Source of the DNA: Helochares maculicollis
Taxonomy: Eukaryota > Arthropoda > Insecta > Coleoptera > Hydrophilidae
Assembly: GCA_033557835.1 (NCBI GenBank)
Contig: JAWQRO010000155.1
Span: forward strand, 1 to 52,143
Length of the DNA stretch: 52,143 nt
Reading direction: 5' to 3'
Shown here: in pieces, positions 1 to 13,875 of the stretch
How positions within the stretch are numbered: position 1 is the first letter of the stretch
How the letters are laid out: each line of letters begins with the position of its first letter
Notes under the pieces: generated by a model
What the model was told of the DNA's origin: nothing
Database searches by the model: none
What the model saw: the letters and a program-made list of their open reading frames with translations, nothing else
Program-made: the position numbers and the translations under genes

Positions 1-595
1 AGATGGCAAAAGGTATTGGACCAAAATGGAGAATATATCATTTAATAAAATGTTTATACACTATAAAAAAATCGTGTTTCATTTTCACCAAAAAAAAAAC
101 GAAATTACTTTCCGAACAACCCGATAGTGCGGCAGGAGACATTTTGTTGTAGAAACAAGGCAAGAGTTTTGTCGGAACAAACTCAATGAGGTATAAAATG
201 TATTTAAAGAAATGCTGACCAAGGCGATTGTTACCTATTTTATGAAGTCATCCCTTAATCTAGTTTAATTTGGACCTCTGCCACAGTTCTAAAGAAATCT
301 TATCTTAACATATGCAAATTGTGCATAAAGGTTGCTAATTCTCCAAACCACTCAAAACCTTGTTATATGGAGACAGATATTGAAAAAAAGAATTTTATAA
401 ATTTAAGCATAGTGCCAACAACATACGAGTTTTTTGCGAAGTAAGCAAGTACAAATTTTAATGCAGACACTTTACATTTTAAAACAAGCTGCATTGACTG
501 GACAAAATTATAATTTTTTACAAATGTAAGAAGACACATAGTAGCATTGTCCTTATATTTACTTGCTTAATAATTCTCAAGTTTATTCTAACATA
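1..595. other. AT-rich stretch, no gene recognised
   Basis: This stretch holds no open frame of useful length, no exon bounded by convincing splice sites and no repeat that I can relate to the rest of the window. Confidence 0.4.
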
Positions 596-1760
596 CTCAG
601 TGTGGCAACTATATTCCGGGACTGAATCCATAAAAATGAAACAAAAAAAGTTTATTCAATTTTTTTACATAATTCAAAATACAGTCTTTCTGCTTCAATA
701 CACTTTTTACAGCAATTCAATAGTGATACAAATGCTTGCTCAAGCTTAATTTTCGATATTGCCACGCTAATATGCGCGTGGATTCTTTTTGGATGGTTTC
801 AATAACATTAAAAATGCGTCTTTTCTACTTCATCTTCATTTGGAAAATACAGAGAAGTCACAGGGTGCTAAATCAGGGGAATATGGCAAATGATTCAACA
901 CCCAGACGTGATTTCTTGCCAAAAATTGACGAACAATAAATGATGTGTGAGTCGGTGCATTATCGTGTAACCAACACCAGTCATCAGAATTGCAATATTC
1001 TGGTCGAATTCTACAAATACTTCCCATTAATCATTTTAAAACTCCGAAGCAGAAAGCACCAGTAACTGCTTGACCCTGTGGAATGAACTTACGGTGGATG
1101 ACGCCTTTGCTATCGAAGAAAATAATGAACACTGTTTTGATTTTTGATGGAACATTTCATGTTTTCTTGGCGTGAGGTGATGATTCTGATTTCCATTCGG
1201 CACTTTGACGGTTTGTTTTTGGGTCATATTGAAAACACCAAGTCTCTTTCCCACTAGCAATTGATTTGAGGAAGGTTGATCTGTTATTTGCTGTTAAGCT
1301 GTTCTTTGTTGCTCGCACAAACTCTCTGGAATGTTCCAGTCTCATCAATTTTTGCTCTTAGATTAGTGTGGGCGGAACAAATTCAGATCAAATCTTTGGT
1401 TTGCCCAAATTTTCTTTAAAAATTTGTCGTATTGCCTCTTTTGTAATGCTTAATGTTTCTTGTGTCATTCTCAGTGTAACATTGCGATCGTTGAATGCAA
1501 ATTCTTGCACTTTTAAATCGAATCAGCTGGTCGCATTGTTATTGACCTTTTCACACGTTTGTCGTCCTCCAGTGATTGTCTGCCTGCCCAAAATCGCTTG
1601 TGCAACTCAAAAGTCTTTGATCGTGATAAACACTTACTTTCATACACTTTTTGCATCATCATGCATGTTTTTGTAGCACTTGTGCCAAGTTTAGCTTGAA
1701 ATTTAATAACAGCACGTCTTTCTATTATTGTATTTCAACAAAATAAACTGATAAACAAAT
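596..1760 (-). pseudogene. Decayed mariner (DD34D) transposon, minus strand
   Basis: This is a relic of a mariner transposase, the cut-and-paste enzyme of Tc1/mariner elements. Read on the minus strand, the pieces follow the family order. The N-terminal part (about 1735-1560) contains AVIKFQAKLGTSATK and FELHKRFWAGRQSLEDD. The start of the catalytic domain (1348-1157) has the family block QYDPKTNRQSAEWKSESSP. The end (1027-836) has WLHDNAPTH and YSPDLAPCD. The last two catalytic aspartates are present, 34 residues apart. The first lies in a block reading SGKETW, where the family has GDETW, so it is lost. At least three frames and several stops interrupt the reading. The left end near 596-622 (GTGTGGCAACTATATTCCGG) looks like a terminal repeat; no matching right end was found, so the right border is approximate. 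The sequence belongs to the lineage with PYSPDLAPCDF, distinct from the copies at 28 kb and 43 kb. Confidence 0.82.
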
Positions 1761-2404
1761 TATCAGAAATAATAATAAATATCAATCGATTTAAATGAAA
1801 GTTTTAGGCTATGTTTATATCAGTCCAAACTTCATATGACATAAGAAATAAGCGGATGTCGCTACTGGTTGCTGCAAAACGCTGCAGACAAGCTGTTATA
1901 GATCAGGTATTTAAGAATGAGAACTATTATAAATTCTAAATTCAGCACAGTTAATGACATCAATAGGATAATCAACTATTTTCCAAAGTTATTAAGTGCA
2001 CTTAAATTAGACCTCACGCTACCTAATTATATATTTATCATTTAAACTTATTTTATGAAAAATGTGTCTGTAGAACTAAACAATTGCTAAGTCTCTTTTA
2101 CCTAGTATATCCTTTTATTCTATATTTCAAAGTCAATATCCTCCTAATTTATATTTCAAAGTCAATATCCTCTCAATTAAATAGACTTCAAGAGTGTTTT
2201 TATTAACTTAAAATCAGCAGTACGTATCCTTTTTATATACGTCTAGCAAAGTAGAAAAAAATTCTGTATAAAGCTCACTTCATATTTATGTTTTAAATTT
2301 CATTTTTCATTTCTGGCGCAGCTAATAAAAACGACTTCCGGCTACAGAGGAACTTCATTCTTGAAATTAATAATAAACGTCATGTGGTGTTTAATCAAAT
2401 TAAG
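1761..2404. other. AT-rich stretch, no gene recognised
   Basis: No coding feature can be supported here. The only structure seen is the short tandem duplication at 2121-2172 listed separately. Confidence 0.4.
2121..2172. repeat. Short tandem duplication, 29-bp unit
   Basis: The 23 bases TATATTTCAAAGTCAATATCCTC start at 2121 and recur without change at 2150. A simple local duplication; no function is implied. Confidence 0.85.
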
Positions 2405-2549
2405 CGTGTGCGGGGTTCGCTGGTGGGATGCAGGGGTTGTTGGTGGGTTGAGTCGTGGTTCCTTGGTTGAGGGGTGTCTGATGGGCCGCGGAGGTGGTTG
2501 ATGGGCTGTGGGACTCCGGGGGGTGGTGTATGTGTGCAAGAAGGGCGGA
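2405..2549 (+). other. G/T-rich island with many G-runs
   Basis: The plus strand carries about nine runs of three or more G within 145 bases and very few C, inside otherwise AT-rich DNA. Such clustered runs fit the pattern needed for G-quadruplex folding. On the minus strand the same bases read as a proline-rich frame, which is what C-rich DNA gives by chance, so I do not call a gene. Confidence 0.6.
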
Positions 2550-5500
2550 GATACAGTTTGTTATTCACATATCTAAGCTCGGCGAGCTGGATGAGTTATA
2601 ACTATGTGGCAAGATGAAACATTCCTATCTTACGCACGTGGTATCATAAATTGTAGGAAATTCTAGACATTCCAAGTCCCAAACTCCTTACAAGCCTTAA
2701 ATATTATATATCATAAATTATGTTTTATTACGGGAACCCACCGAAATGCAAATTTCACTTTGTGAGTAGCTACTCCAATAATTTTGAGGGCCTTGTACAT
2801 TTTTCATGAGGAACCGGGGTCAGTGCTGCTGGATCTAAGCTCTGCAAGCAGCATGCTTTGGATCGACGAACTTTACTCTGAGGACTATGGAGCTAGAAAA
2901 CAAAACCTCGGCGCGGAAATAAAAATTCGGCATTGTAAAAAGTAGGTGCTTTAGTGCGACGCAAGTGGCACACAAGCTATTTCATAAATTTGAAACTACA
3001 AACAACAAAGACTAATTATTCTTTTAATGTCAAGCGGAAAAAGCAGGCGACCCTCGAACCGGAAGTCGGTAGGTTACGTGAATTCTCGAGGGTCAAAGTT
3101 TTTCGCATAATTCATCTAAGTTATATAATTGAAACAGTTTGGACGTCAGTGGCAGTGCAATTAGTGGCCAAATTAATGCTTGTAAAGCTTCCTTTACCGG
3201 TATGCTTTTTTACACCCCCCAAGTTTGCTATAGCTACGAAAAAATTCTGTATTCCACTATAAATTCTATGTAAGCTCAAACAGCATTGCTAAATATGTGA
3301 AGCCATCATAAATAACCAACTCACTTGAAAATTATCTGTAGTGGGGAACAATAATTCGAATGAAGTTTTCCATATTGAATTATCGTATGCCATACATTAA
3401 CTATCATATTTGAAGGAAGCGGAGATTGCTTATTTCAATCGTCTATCAATAAAAAGCAGGTTATCCAAGCATTTTTATTATTACACTGGAAAAGTGCACT
3501 TTTATGGAAGAAGCAAAAGGAAATCAACTTCAAGACGGCTTTCAGATAATGCAGCTACAATTTCCGACTTGTAAAGAAAAATTTACAACTGATATGTCAA
3601 TCTTTCAACACAAACCCAATTCGCTTTTCAATTTCCTCCTCGACAGTCGCTATGTTTCTATAAGTACAGTTTGAACGACATCGCTTATAATAATTCCATA
3701 AAAATACCTCTTTCTGTCACAGAAGTGATTTAGTAAGTAACAACGTTTTAGTCGGAATCTTTCTGAAATCTCCTGCAGTCTTGCAGTTAGTTGAATGTAC
3801 GGATTTACCCAATTCTCCGAAAGCAAAAGTATAAAGGAATTTCTGCGGTGGCCTGAAATTGTAATCATAGTAGCTTGAAATTGTAGTTGTAGTAGCTTGA
3901 AATAGCCAATGCGGTTTCAACGGTGGCTTAAGTGTACACCAGGAGTAACAATTCTCAACAGAAGTAGTAGTGGACTCTCGACCAGCAGATAACTCTATAA
4001 CCAGCAAGCACCATAACAACCTGGAGCAGTTCAAACTTCCTCTCCAATGTGATTAAGGCTCTCGGGATCTCAGGAAGCGGTAAGACAATTGCTCCAGAGC
4101 TCTAAAATTAAATAGTACGTAGCCAGAGAAGGAAATTCGAGTTAGATTATGGCAGAATTATGGCTATTAATAGAATCTCGAAGGAGCGCCGCTTGGGAAT
4201 TTATGAAGTTGTGTTTATAATTTATTGCAACGTCTCGTACCGAGGCTTAAAACATCTTAAGTTATTAACTTTATTAGTTATGTATTATTTCATGTTAATT
4301 TTCTTTTCCCCTATATTCTCTAAGAGTTTTCATACTCCATAAATTGTTAAGGCTTTCGTTACATACCCCCGCCCGTCCGAGTTGCTCACCAAAAACTTTG
4401 TTGGTTCTACTAAATACATCCTGCTCCATTAAGCTTTCGCTTGTTAATTTAGATTTTAAATGCAAACTTCTCAATTTCAGAATAATGAAGTTTTTGTATC
4501 GATTAGCTTAAGATATTTTAAGTTCGATTAAAATTCGTTTGAGGGAGCCCATAGCGCTAAGGAACATTATTCAAACAGAAATTCTGTAGCGCTGCTAATG
4601 TGTAAGTTCAGCATAACGCGGCAAGTCTTAACTAATGAGCGGCTTAATATTTATTAACAGACGCTCGACAATATTGAAGCAAGAGTCGGTGAAATAAGTT
4701 TTGATGGTCTCATTTTAAGTCGAAATAAAATTGAGTAGCTGAGCTTGTGACCCGTGATGATCGCTTGTGGTTCTGATTAGGTGTACAGCAAACATTACGC
4801 CAGACAATCATTTCACCTGTTTGCTTCATACTCAATCGTATAGATTTTGATGATTATGCGAGCGCGCATTTAATCCTTAGTAATTAATATTTGCCACAAT
4901 CAACGAGGTCCTAAAATTTTCTTGAGCATACTTATCCATAACACTGCTATTTCATTACAATTGTTTCTTTAACTATAAAAATATGTATTGTTATATGTAA
5001 AATTTCATTTGGTAATCCAGAGAATGAAGCAATCATAACGATAGTCAATAGAAATCTCTTGGGCAGAGGTAGCGTTTAACAAAATTAGTATTTAAACTCT
5101 AGATTATAATGTGATGATTCGTAATTAAACCACGAATGCATCATTTGAGAATGAAAATGCTTTTTAGATATCAGTAGTAGTAGACATAGTTTGGGTTTAT
5201 GGCAGTACTACGGCCAAGGTCAAAACTTGGATGGCCAAAATTATTTTAAAGTAAGAGCGGTTATGCTACAGCATTGAAGGATTAAGTTCTTAGTCGATGA
5301 AGTAAATTTCAGAGTCACAGCTATAGCAGTAAAATATTTATTTCTGTATATGGAGTTATAATAATGCCTATTAGTTCCCGTATGAGTTATACCTGTCCGA
5401 AGAAGTAAAACAAAATAGTTAATACGTAAATTCAGTGAAAGTATGATCAAGGGACGAGTAATAAACTATGTTTTTTGTCTTCTGTCTTATCGAGGGCTAA

Positions 5501-6156
5501 CAAGACTGCGGAGGCACTTTTTTCGAGATGAAATAAGCCCAGTTCAGAGCTGTCGGGCTGAGCGTTGCCCCATCAAAATTGTCAGGCCTCGTCTTTAAAA
5601 CACATTTGTTAAAAAGGGACGAAATAATATGAAACCATGTAGCTCATACAGGTATTACCTACTTTTACTTTGACTTCTTCATATATGTATCAGCTATTTA
5701 TCTTTACTGCTTCAGCTGTGACCATGAAATTTACTATTTCCGATTAAAACCTGACCTGTCACTTCGTCAGCGTAATCTATTTTACTTTAACATGACTGTA
5801 CTGATCCAAGTTATGACTTTTGGACACTGAACTGTCGCAAAATCAACGTATAGTCAGTACTATCAGTAAAAGAAGGCGATTTTTACAAATATTTCGATAG
5901 TCTAGAAATGATTCATGCAAGCAAGCTATCATTTCTGTATAAAGTACGCGATTGAAAATATGTTAAATTAATGAATAGTGCAGTAAATAAGAAAACGAGT
6001 ATATATAGCTATGTCAATAAAAATATTCTCCGCCTACGAAGGGTAGGAACTATTATGACTTTAAAGTCAACATTTCTCTAGAAAGGTACCCAACACAACA
6101 AGCAGGCAGCAATGCTTAGGCAAATAGCCTAAAAACTTACCTTAGTGTTGTCAAGA
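2550..6156. other. 3.6 kb without a recognised gene
   Basis: Only short open frames occur on both strands and none resembles a known family. A 22-bp tandem repeat at 3854-3907 is the only structure noted. Confidence 0.4.
3854..3907. repeat. 22-bp tandem repeat, about 2.5 copies
   Basis: The unit TGAAATTGTAATCATAGTAG plus CT at 3854 is followed directly at 3876 by a copy with three substitutions, then by a partial third copy. A local minisatellite. Confidence 0.75.
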
Positions 6157-7380
6157 TACGAGGTGTGTAAATTAAATAATGAGACTGATTTCTTTCACTT
6201 GTATTTTTTAATAAGCTTACAATTCAATATTCTCTCGTTCAAAGTAACTGCCTTCTGGGGCCACACAGTGCTGGAGACGTTTCTTCTACTACTCATTGCA
6301 TTGGTAGAACTCGGATATTGGAATAGTCTTCTGCTGGTCAGTTACAGCCGTTTAAATGATTTCCAGTGTTCCAAAATGGTGTCCCTTGAGGTGATTCTTC
6401 AATTTTTTAAAGATGAAAAAGTAACAAGGACTCAAGTCGGGCAAATAAGGGGGCTGAGGACCAACAGGAATGGCCTTACTGGCCAAGAAACGGTTCACTG
6501 AAATTGCTCTGTGGCAAGGTGCATAGTCAAGATGCAACAACAAGCTGATTTTGATGTTTGGTCGCACACACATGTTCCTTTTTGAAGTCTTTCAAGAACC
6601 TCTCGGTAAAAGTGTTGATTATCCGTTTGACAGGAGCCACAAACTCTTTGTGAACGACTCTCTGGCTATTAAAAAGCCGAATCAGCATGTTTTGATTTTT
6701 GACTTGCTCATTCTTGCTTTTTTTAGCCTTGGAGATGTTAAAGTGTACTATTTCATGCTCTGGCGCTTGGTTTCCGGGTCATATTCAAACACCTAAGACT
6801 CATTACCAGCAATGTCATGTTCCAAAAAATGGAAATCATTCTCAATCGATTCAAAAAAGTCAATGCACCTTGCCCCCTGTTGTTCTTTTGGTCCCGAGAA
6901 AGGTTTTTCAGACCCATTTTGGCGCAGCTCTTTCTCATTTCCAATTCATTGGTCAAAATCTGATGAATGGTGGTGTGATTCAAATTCAACTTTTCCCCAA
7001 TTGTTCTGACTGTCAAGCTACGATCTGAACGCACAAGATCCCGGACTCTAACAACATATTCAGGGGTTTTTGGAGTTGAGGGCCTTCCTCTGCGAGGTTC
7101 ATGTTCAGTTGACTCTGTTTCTTCTGAGAACGCCTTAAAAACTGAAAAGTCTGGGCCCTCGACAACACTTTGTCTCCGCAGGTTTACTGAGTTTTGCAAA
7201 TGTTTCCGTTGCGTTGTATCCAAGTTTGAAGCAAAACTTGATACTTCATCGTTACTGGAAATTATTGTCACTCATTTCAGAACACAAAAAAATCTGTTTC
7301 ACTATACAAATCACTACCGACAATTAATGTGACTCAACGACTTCAAACTCATACTGATGACGCATCATATGTATACCTAA
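6157..7380 (-). pseudogene. Decayed mariner (DD34D) transposon, minus strand
   Basis: This is a dead mariner transposase, nearly full length. The N-terminal half is open at 7271-6753 and shows the RRGRPSTPKTPEYVVRVRDL linker, a helix-turn-helix block around LTVRTIGEKLNLNHTTIHQIL, and CAKMGLKNLSRDQKNN. It then shifts frame. The piece at 6573-6352 carries LHLDYAPCHRA and PYLPDLSPCYFF, close to the family form. The catalytic residues are damaged: the first aspartate reads N (IAGNES), the tryptophan position just after it is a stop, the second aspartate is kept, and the third is Y (SPCYFF). The left end at 6157 (ACGAGGTGTGTAAATTAAAT) fits a mariner terminal repeat. The right end near 7380 matches it only loosely. 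It is related to, but distinct from, the copy at 596-1760. Confidence 0.87.
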
Positions 7381-10300
7381 CTTCCTTACTTGTCCCACTT
7401 CCCCAGTGCTGCGAGATCAAACACGACATTGATATAATAAAGACAGGGTGTGAGGAAATAATTGAGGCTATAAAGGTGAATAACAAACTTTTATTATGTA
7501 TTAAAAATTTATAAAATAGGGATATAAAATTTCTTGCTTTCTCAAAAATGATGCCAAACAGTATTTCAAATCGTTATTTTTTGTAATGAATTTTTTCCAC
7601 TATTTTCAATTTTATTGCTGCTAGACGAAAGAAAAACTTGAATCATGGTACCTTAACCACGCTGCTGAAACGAGATGTTATAAAAAATTTCCTTTGCAAA
7701 GCCCCATGCGGCGCCCCGACACGACATCGACGTTCTTTTAAGAGCGCGTTCATTCGGGCACCCCCTTTGAAAAATGCGACCGGGGGGAAGGAAAATGATT
7801 AAGATAAAAAATCTATATTTGATTGATTCCCTCCTGAAAATGAATTTATTTCACCTACACTTCCCCTTTCCCACGCCGGAGTCCAGGTCGATCGAAATAT
7901 CTGAATTAGAAATTATAAATTGAAAAACTTGATCTTAATAACATTGAACTGCAGCGAGACCAACTGGGGGGAAATGTAATTTAGGAAATTATGTCTTATG
8001 CCTATACGCTCTTGCCGGGAGGTCCTGTGAGAGTATTTTTAAATTTGGAGCCCCGAGAATGGGGGAGTTACCCGATTTTGCTCGCTGGGAAAAATTTAGA
8101 TTGTACAATTTTATTTTATTATTTATATCTCGCACTATCGTACTTTTACATCGTAAACCGAAGCTTTGGGCAATGAAACGCCATCCGGTTTTTAATAAAC
8201 CGACTTCATTTCTTAAATTACTTCATTAATAATATCTGGAGAAGCAGGGAGCGCGGTGGATATACAAACAATTTAACTGAATATTCAGATGGTGCGTTAG
8301 AACGACTTTCTATATAAATGGAGATATTAAATCACACCCCTTGTTTTGCCATCTTGCTGCAACATTCGGCACGCACAAAGCACCAATATTGCTGAGAAAG
8401 GAAATTATGAGATTAAATTGCCCCCTTCACTGCGAATTCAAACAAGGATGGAGACACCAATTAACTCTAATCAAGGTTATGACTTTATCCGAATCAGAGA
8501 ACAAAAAGACATAAGAAGAAATGCGGATTTTAACCATAACAGTTGTAATGAATTTTCACTGCAGAAGGGGTTGGGAATTGCTTTTCACCAATGTGAACGA
8601 GGAATCATTGTAGTCTGACAAATTATTAAGGCCGAATAACTATTTTTAGTGAGTATTGTATATTAATTATAAAACTTGTAAGTATCTATCTATCCATCAG
8701 AATCTGAGCTGCGCCTAAATCAGCAATTGTATTGGCCTATTTTGTGTACAGACAAAGATTAGTAAAATTAGTCTACAAGGCTTTTTAATTATTAGCAGGT
8801 AAATATGAGATACCTGCTTTACATTACATCTGTATGTTCAACATTAAAACCACATTTACTGAGAGTTAATGATGTAAATATCAGTTATTTCATTCAGTTG
8901 GAGTGATTTATGCATAACAGGACTAGCAATATCGTGTTTGAAGCATATAGTTTAGATTATTCAGCTTAAAAAAGTTTGTACAAAAGAAATGTATGCAGAA
9001 TAAACGAAAATATGGCAGAGAAATGTTAGATAAGAAAGGGAAAAAGGCCGGAAACGCAGATACGGGCTAAAACACGTCTCCGGCAGACGGCGCGCCACTA
9101 ATGCAAGGAACAAAAAGGGCCCTCCGAGAAGAGAATTTAAAAAAGCGAGAGTTTTAGTATTACAATATGCAAATTTAATTCCCAATTACTAAGATGGAAG
9201 AGTTAGTTTTATTGTCTGGGGAAAGATCATGCTGATGATTTTTATTTTCTAATAAATTGTGACGTTGATTGATTTGTTTCTCGTGATGAGTTGGTCTCCA
9301 ATTTACAATGAAATCTTTGTTTCAGTTGTTTTTGAATAAATTCTGGACACTAAAATTGATATTTACAACAAGACTTTTATGGTTATACTATTTATGTATC
9401 AAGATTTGAATCTATCAAAGTCTCTGTTCGTGTTTCAGTGTCAGATTTTATAGCTGATTATGTCACATGATGCACACTAATTTTAGTTGCACTTAATATC
9501 TACAACTCTTATTCGTGTGAAGAGACATGAAGGTAATAATTAGCATACTTCAATACTAAAAATGAATATCTATCGATATTGTATTCATCCTGCTTTTAAA
9601 CAAAACTAATATTTTACTCCTTCTACTCGAACCATTTATTTATAGAATTTATCTAAGTCAAACTTTTAATAACAGGAGACAATATTTAAAAAAGTTAAGT
9701 TTTGATTAAGTGCTGCCAACATCTTAAAATGCCCTTGAAGCTTTAAACTTTAGGTATCAGCATATTTTCTGTTTGTGTTTGCGTATATATGATATCTGAA
9801 AAGACTTTAAAATTTATTGTTAGGTCCAAAAGACACTTTGACATTTGCTACAATAATATAAAGTACTTGCAGTAATATCTAATTAAACAAACTATCTATT
9901 TTCAATAATATTTCAGCCTTTACAAATAAATTAAATTTAATTACATGTTCTAAATTGCATATTCAATAATAATAACTGTTTTGATAAATTTACTAATCAA
10001 AATTTCATTTGGCTGCTGATGCAATAGAAATAATATTCATTTGGAGTTTTGTTTCACTGCTCAAATCTTCAAACCAACTATATAAGTGGACAAAGAAAAT
10101 TATATTTTAGTAAATTACATTATCGTTCGGCTTTTTTGCGAGGTTTTATCATTTTGTAACTTTGATATAGTGTCGGTATGCGTTGCTTCAGCATGAACAT
10201 AATCAATCCTTAACTATTACTTGAAAACCTGAGCTTAATACTCTAAAATACTTCACTAAATATTCTTGCTATAGTTGCAGTGGAGATTGCAAGCCTCGGT

Positions 10301-13300
10301 AAAGTCAAGCAGAAAAAATGTTGAAACTACTTTTTCAGTTTATGCATTATAAAGTAGATCTTAGACAGTTGCACAAAAAAGAAACACTCTCATGCAAGTA
10401 TTGCGTTTTGAATTTTAAAGGTATACACGTTGATACATTGCTAAAACTGCATCTTCTTACATTTTTAAACACCTATTTTTCCTCACGTCTCCAAAATAAA
10501 CTAGCATGTTATTGCGAGACGTGTTTTGAGGATTTATAGTTGGAAGCAATAGCCATTACACGTTTGCTCATAGAGTTACTTTTAAGTTAAAATCGTTGTT
10601 TTGAGAAATTTGTAGCGCTAGTGTGAAGTAAGGGGCATAATAAATCGCTGCATTAAGGCCATAATTTATTTCTCGTGTAAGTATAAAATATATAAACAAA
10701 GAATATAATAAACACAGTCGACTCAAGTCTAAGTGGGGCCTTTTTAACCTTAGCGAGCAGTTCTCTGTACAAGCACACAAAGAGTTAAAAATAAACTGCT
10801 TTTTATTGATATTAATTTAATGTGAGCGACACGCGAGAATTAATTCTTAATTTGAAAGCAAGGACGCGAATTTCGTTTCTGGGGAGCTCCTGGAAACAAG
10901 AGGAAAACCAAACACTTGGTGGGTTAGGAAATCTACACCTCACGCTACATAATTGCGCGAGTTCAAAAGCCTATTTAATTTCCACACTTCGATGCTTCTG
11001 TCATATATTAATTTGTTTTGAATTTCTCGTTTGGGTTTCGTTGCTTTCTACGTTAAATTTAATTTCATTACGACTATCATTATTTTGCTGCTCACTGGAA
11101 ATTTTAATGAAAGCCTGGTTGATATTCAGTGTACTAATGAAGTATAAATTGGTCTTTAGAGTAGAAGTTATTTCAAGTATCTAGGTTAAATTATCACAGG
11201 TAAAAACGTGCCTGTTCCTGCTTAGTTAGTCCACAAAAACAAAGTTTGAAAAATTGTCACTACAAATAATATCTTATCAAATCTGTATCAGGAGATAAAA
11301 GTTCTAAAATTATGACAAAATAAAATTCTTGAGTCAGCTGGTAATAAATAATGTTTTATCTTAGGCGACAAACCAGAGGTAAATATATGGCACAGTTTAT
11401 CAATTTTATAGATGTTTATACGTAGTCCATTTCAGTTGTTTCCTAAACGATGGTAATTTCTCTTCCGAACAGCATCCTGAAAGACCCCAAATCCTTTTCA
11501 TACACGCTCTTGAGGTCAATAGCCGAAAATTGTTGAATGATAAAGAATTTTATCAGGGAGCTCCTCGCCACTCTAACTTCAATCTCTTTTAATCAATCAT
11601 CGTTTGAATCAATTGAGTGGGTTGCATGGGGTAGATTGGAAGCCTCTTTAAGAGCCCGGGTATTACGGAGTTTAGGTCTTTGAGGCATTTAGGCTTCTTT
11701 AGAACATAAATACTTGTTTAATCAAATTTATTGATTGGTATAATTTTAATTTTTATAAAGCTCTGCCTATCGAGATGAAAGAACCGGGAAATTCACCCCG
11801 GAATGTTAAATCTAAAATCGACCCCGTGCAAGTTGTGGCGCTACGGCCGGTAGACTCCCCTAAAAATTGATTCTCGCATGTGCGTATCGGCTGGCTTGCT
11901 GGTCCCCAGTCCAATATTTCGGTACATTGCGGTGTATCAGATATCAAGGTAGATGTGCTAAAAATGTTTCGCATCCAATCTAAATTTCTGCGTATGCATA
12001 TTCAGAGAGTTTATAAATGAATATTTTATGAACATCCTTTCCCTCAAATACAGATGGTGTGTGTCAACACGTATTCCTATTGAATTTTTAATAATCCCCA
12101 CTCGGCAGCGCACCTCTCTTCGATCGGAGATGGAAGAGGTTTATGATAAACAAACAAAAGTTGGAATTTCGGCGAACATGAGCTTTTATCAATACGAATC
12201 GAGAAGCAGATGTAGAATTAGGTGATAACAGCAGCTCCTGCTTTTGTTTTTAGATGTCAGAATTTTTTATAAAATATGTATGAGGATATATGAGACTTGA
12301 GAATGCGTCTCCTCCAATGCGCTTTCGTTTGCAATCGATATTGCCCAAGTTTGGTGAGGAGGCGAAAAATCTATATTTGGAGTTATGAATTTCTTAGTTT
12401 TAGCAAGCCCAATCGCTTGTTTACGTACTAGTTAATTATCTATACACTGATAGACAAAACTAGTCTACAGACATATAATCATTACGTCTATTTAACAAGC
12501 AATAAATGTGTAGTTCAATAAGAGTTTCCAGAAAAATGTAACACAAAGTGAGTACAGATTAATTGCATTTACTCAAGACAGCTAATTATTGCTCAATTAC
12601 GCTGTAACTGGCGCACCAAGTCTTTGACGTTTTGTAGGTTGCAGGACTACAAACAAAAATTCAAGTGTCGACCCATAGATTATCCTAAAAGTTGAATATT
12701 GAATAAATGGGATAACGTACCATAATAGTCGGGAATTAGCAAAAGAAAATTAGTAGTTATACGGCTGCAATAAATTATACGAAGATAATTGCCCGAATTA
12801 ATCAACGTACATTCAGGGTTGTAAAAAAACGGTCTATGAGTCCAACAACGATTTAATTTTGCGGATTTATGTTTAGATTCATCACGCGACTAGACAGGTT
12901 GACGGGGAGACTGAATTGATGGCGCTCATGGAAGAAAGGGTGGGTAAAAAATACGAAACTACGGCTTAAAATCAAAAGTTATTGGTACTGTTTCTGGTTA
13001 AATTGATTGCGATCGAATTGGAAATAAAGCCATTTTCGCTTTCGGTGGTCAGCTTGAATTAAATGAGAGTATTTATAATGAAGTGGTGAAGCTTGTAATA
13101 TCTCCCGTTTGGAACGTTGCGTTCACTGTGCTGCGGTTACAGTAGAATTGCGTTTAGGACGGCAGCGCGTGCTGTTTTCATTCGAAATTAAAAAGTCGTG
13201 TTAATTTCGCTTTTTTGGTTAGTTTTTAATTGGGCCTTTCGGAAATCAATTCGACGCAGAAAGAAATATCGTGTTCACCTTGAACCAATTTTTCGATGAA

Positions 13301-13859
13301 TTTAAAACGAAAATAGCGTATTTTGCAAATATTAAGTTAATTTCATCGTCATTTTACAACTTCGACAGAGACATTTGTAAGGCTATCAATTGCAAATGAT
13401 CTGCTATTAAATATTTTATGGCAGTTTCATATTAAGACATTTTGATCAGAATTCCGTAATTCTCAATATTTACAAATATCATAAAGTGCCCGATTCAAAT
13501 ATATCACAAAACATAACCGATATTTGAAACTACCCCTATATTCAATTTCTGTCCTTGTGAGTCTTCTGTGTCTTAGCAAAAGCTTCTAAAGAGTGCAAGT
13601 TAGCAACTTGCTAATTATTTAAGCAATTAACTATAGAAATGCACAGTTGAACTAGTGAGAAGAGAAATTGCTATAATTGACTATTGCCTTATTTAAATTT
13701 ATCTTCATATTTCTTTTATATACATCTTTAACATCATAACAAATATATGAGTGAATGATCGCTAATATTATATTTAGAAAATTTTAGAATGAAGGATGTT
13801 GTATTCGTTTAGTTATTTATGAGTTAGTCTCATACTTCTTTTTCGTGTTAAACATTTCG
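7381..13859. other. 6.5 kb without a recognised gene
   Basis: AT-rich DNA with a few GC-richer patches (about 7690-7800, 9040-9130, 11,770-11,960). These patches could be conserved non-coding elements or unrecognised exons, but no frame in them matches a family I know and none is framed by convincing splice sites. Confidence 0.4.
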
Positions 13860-13875
13860 AATTTTGAGCTAAGTA

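Noticed and set aside
2342..2539. Proline-rich open frame of 65 codons on the minus strand
   Set aside because: It is the C-rich complement of the G-run island; proline and histidine follow from base composition, and no start context or relative was found.
10822..11184. Open frame of 120 codons on the plus strand
   Set aside because: It begins with GTG rather than ATG, is rich in Leu/Phe/Ser as AT-rich DNA gives, has no splice borders and resembles no known family.
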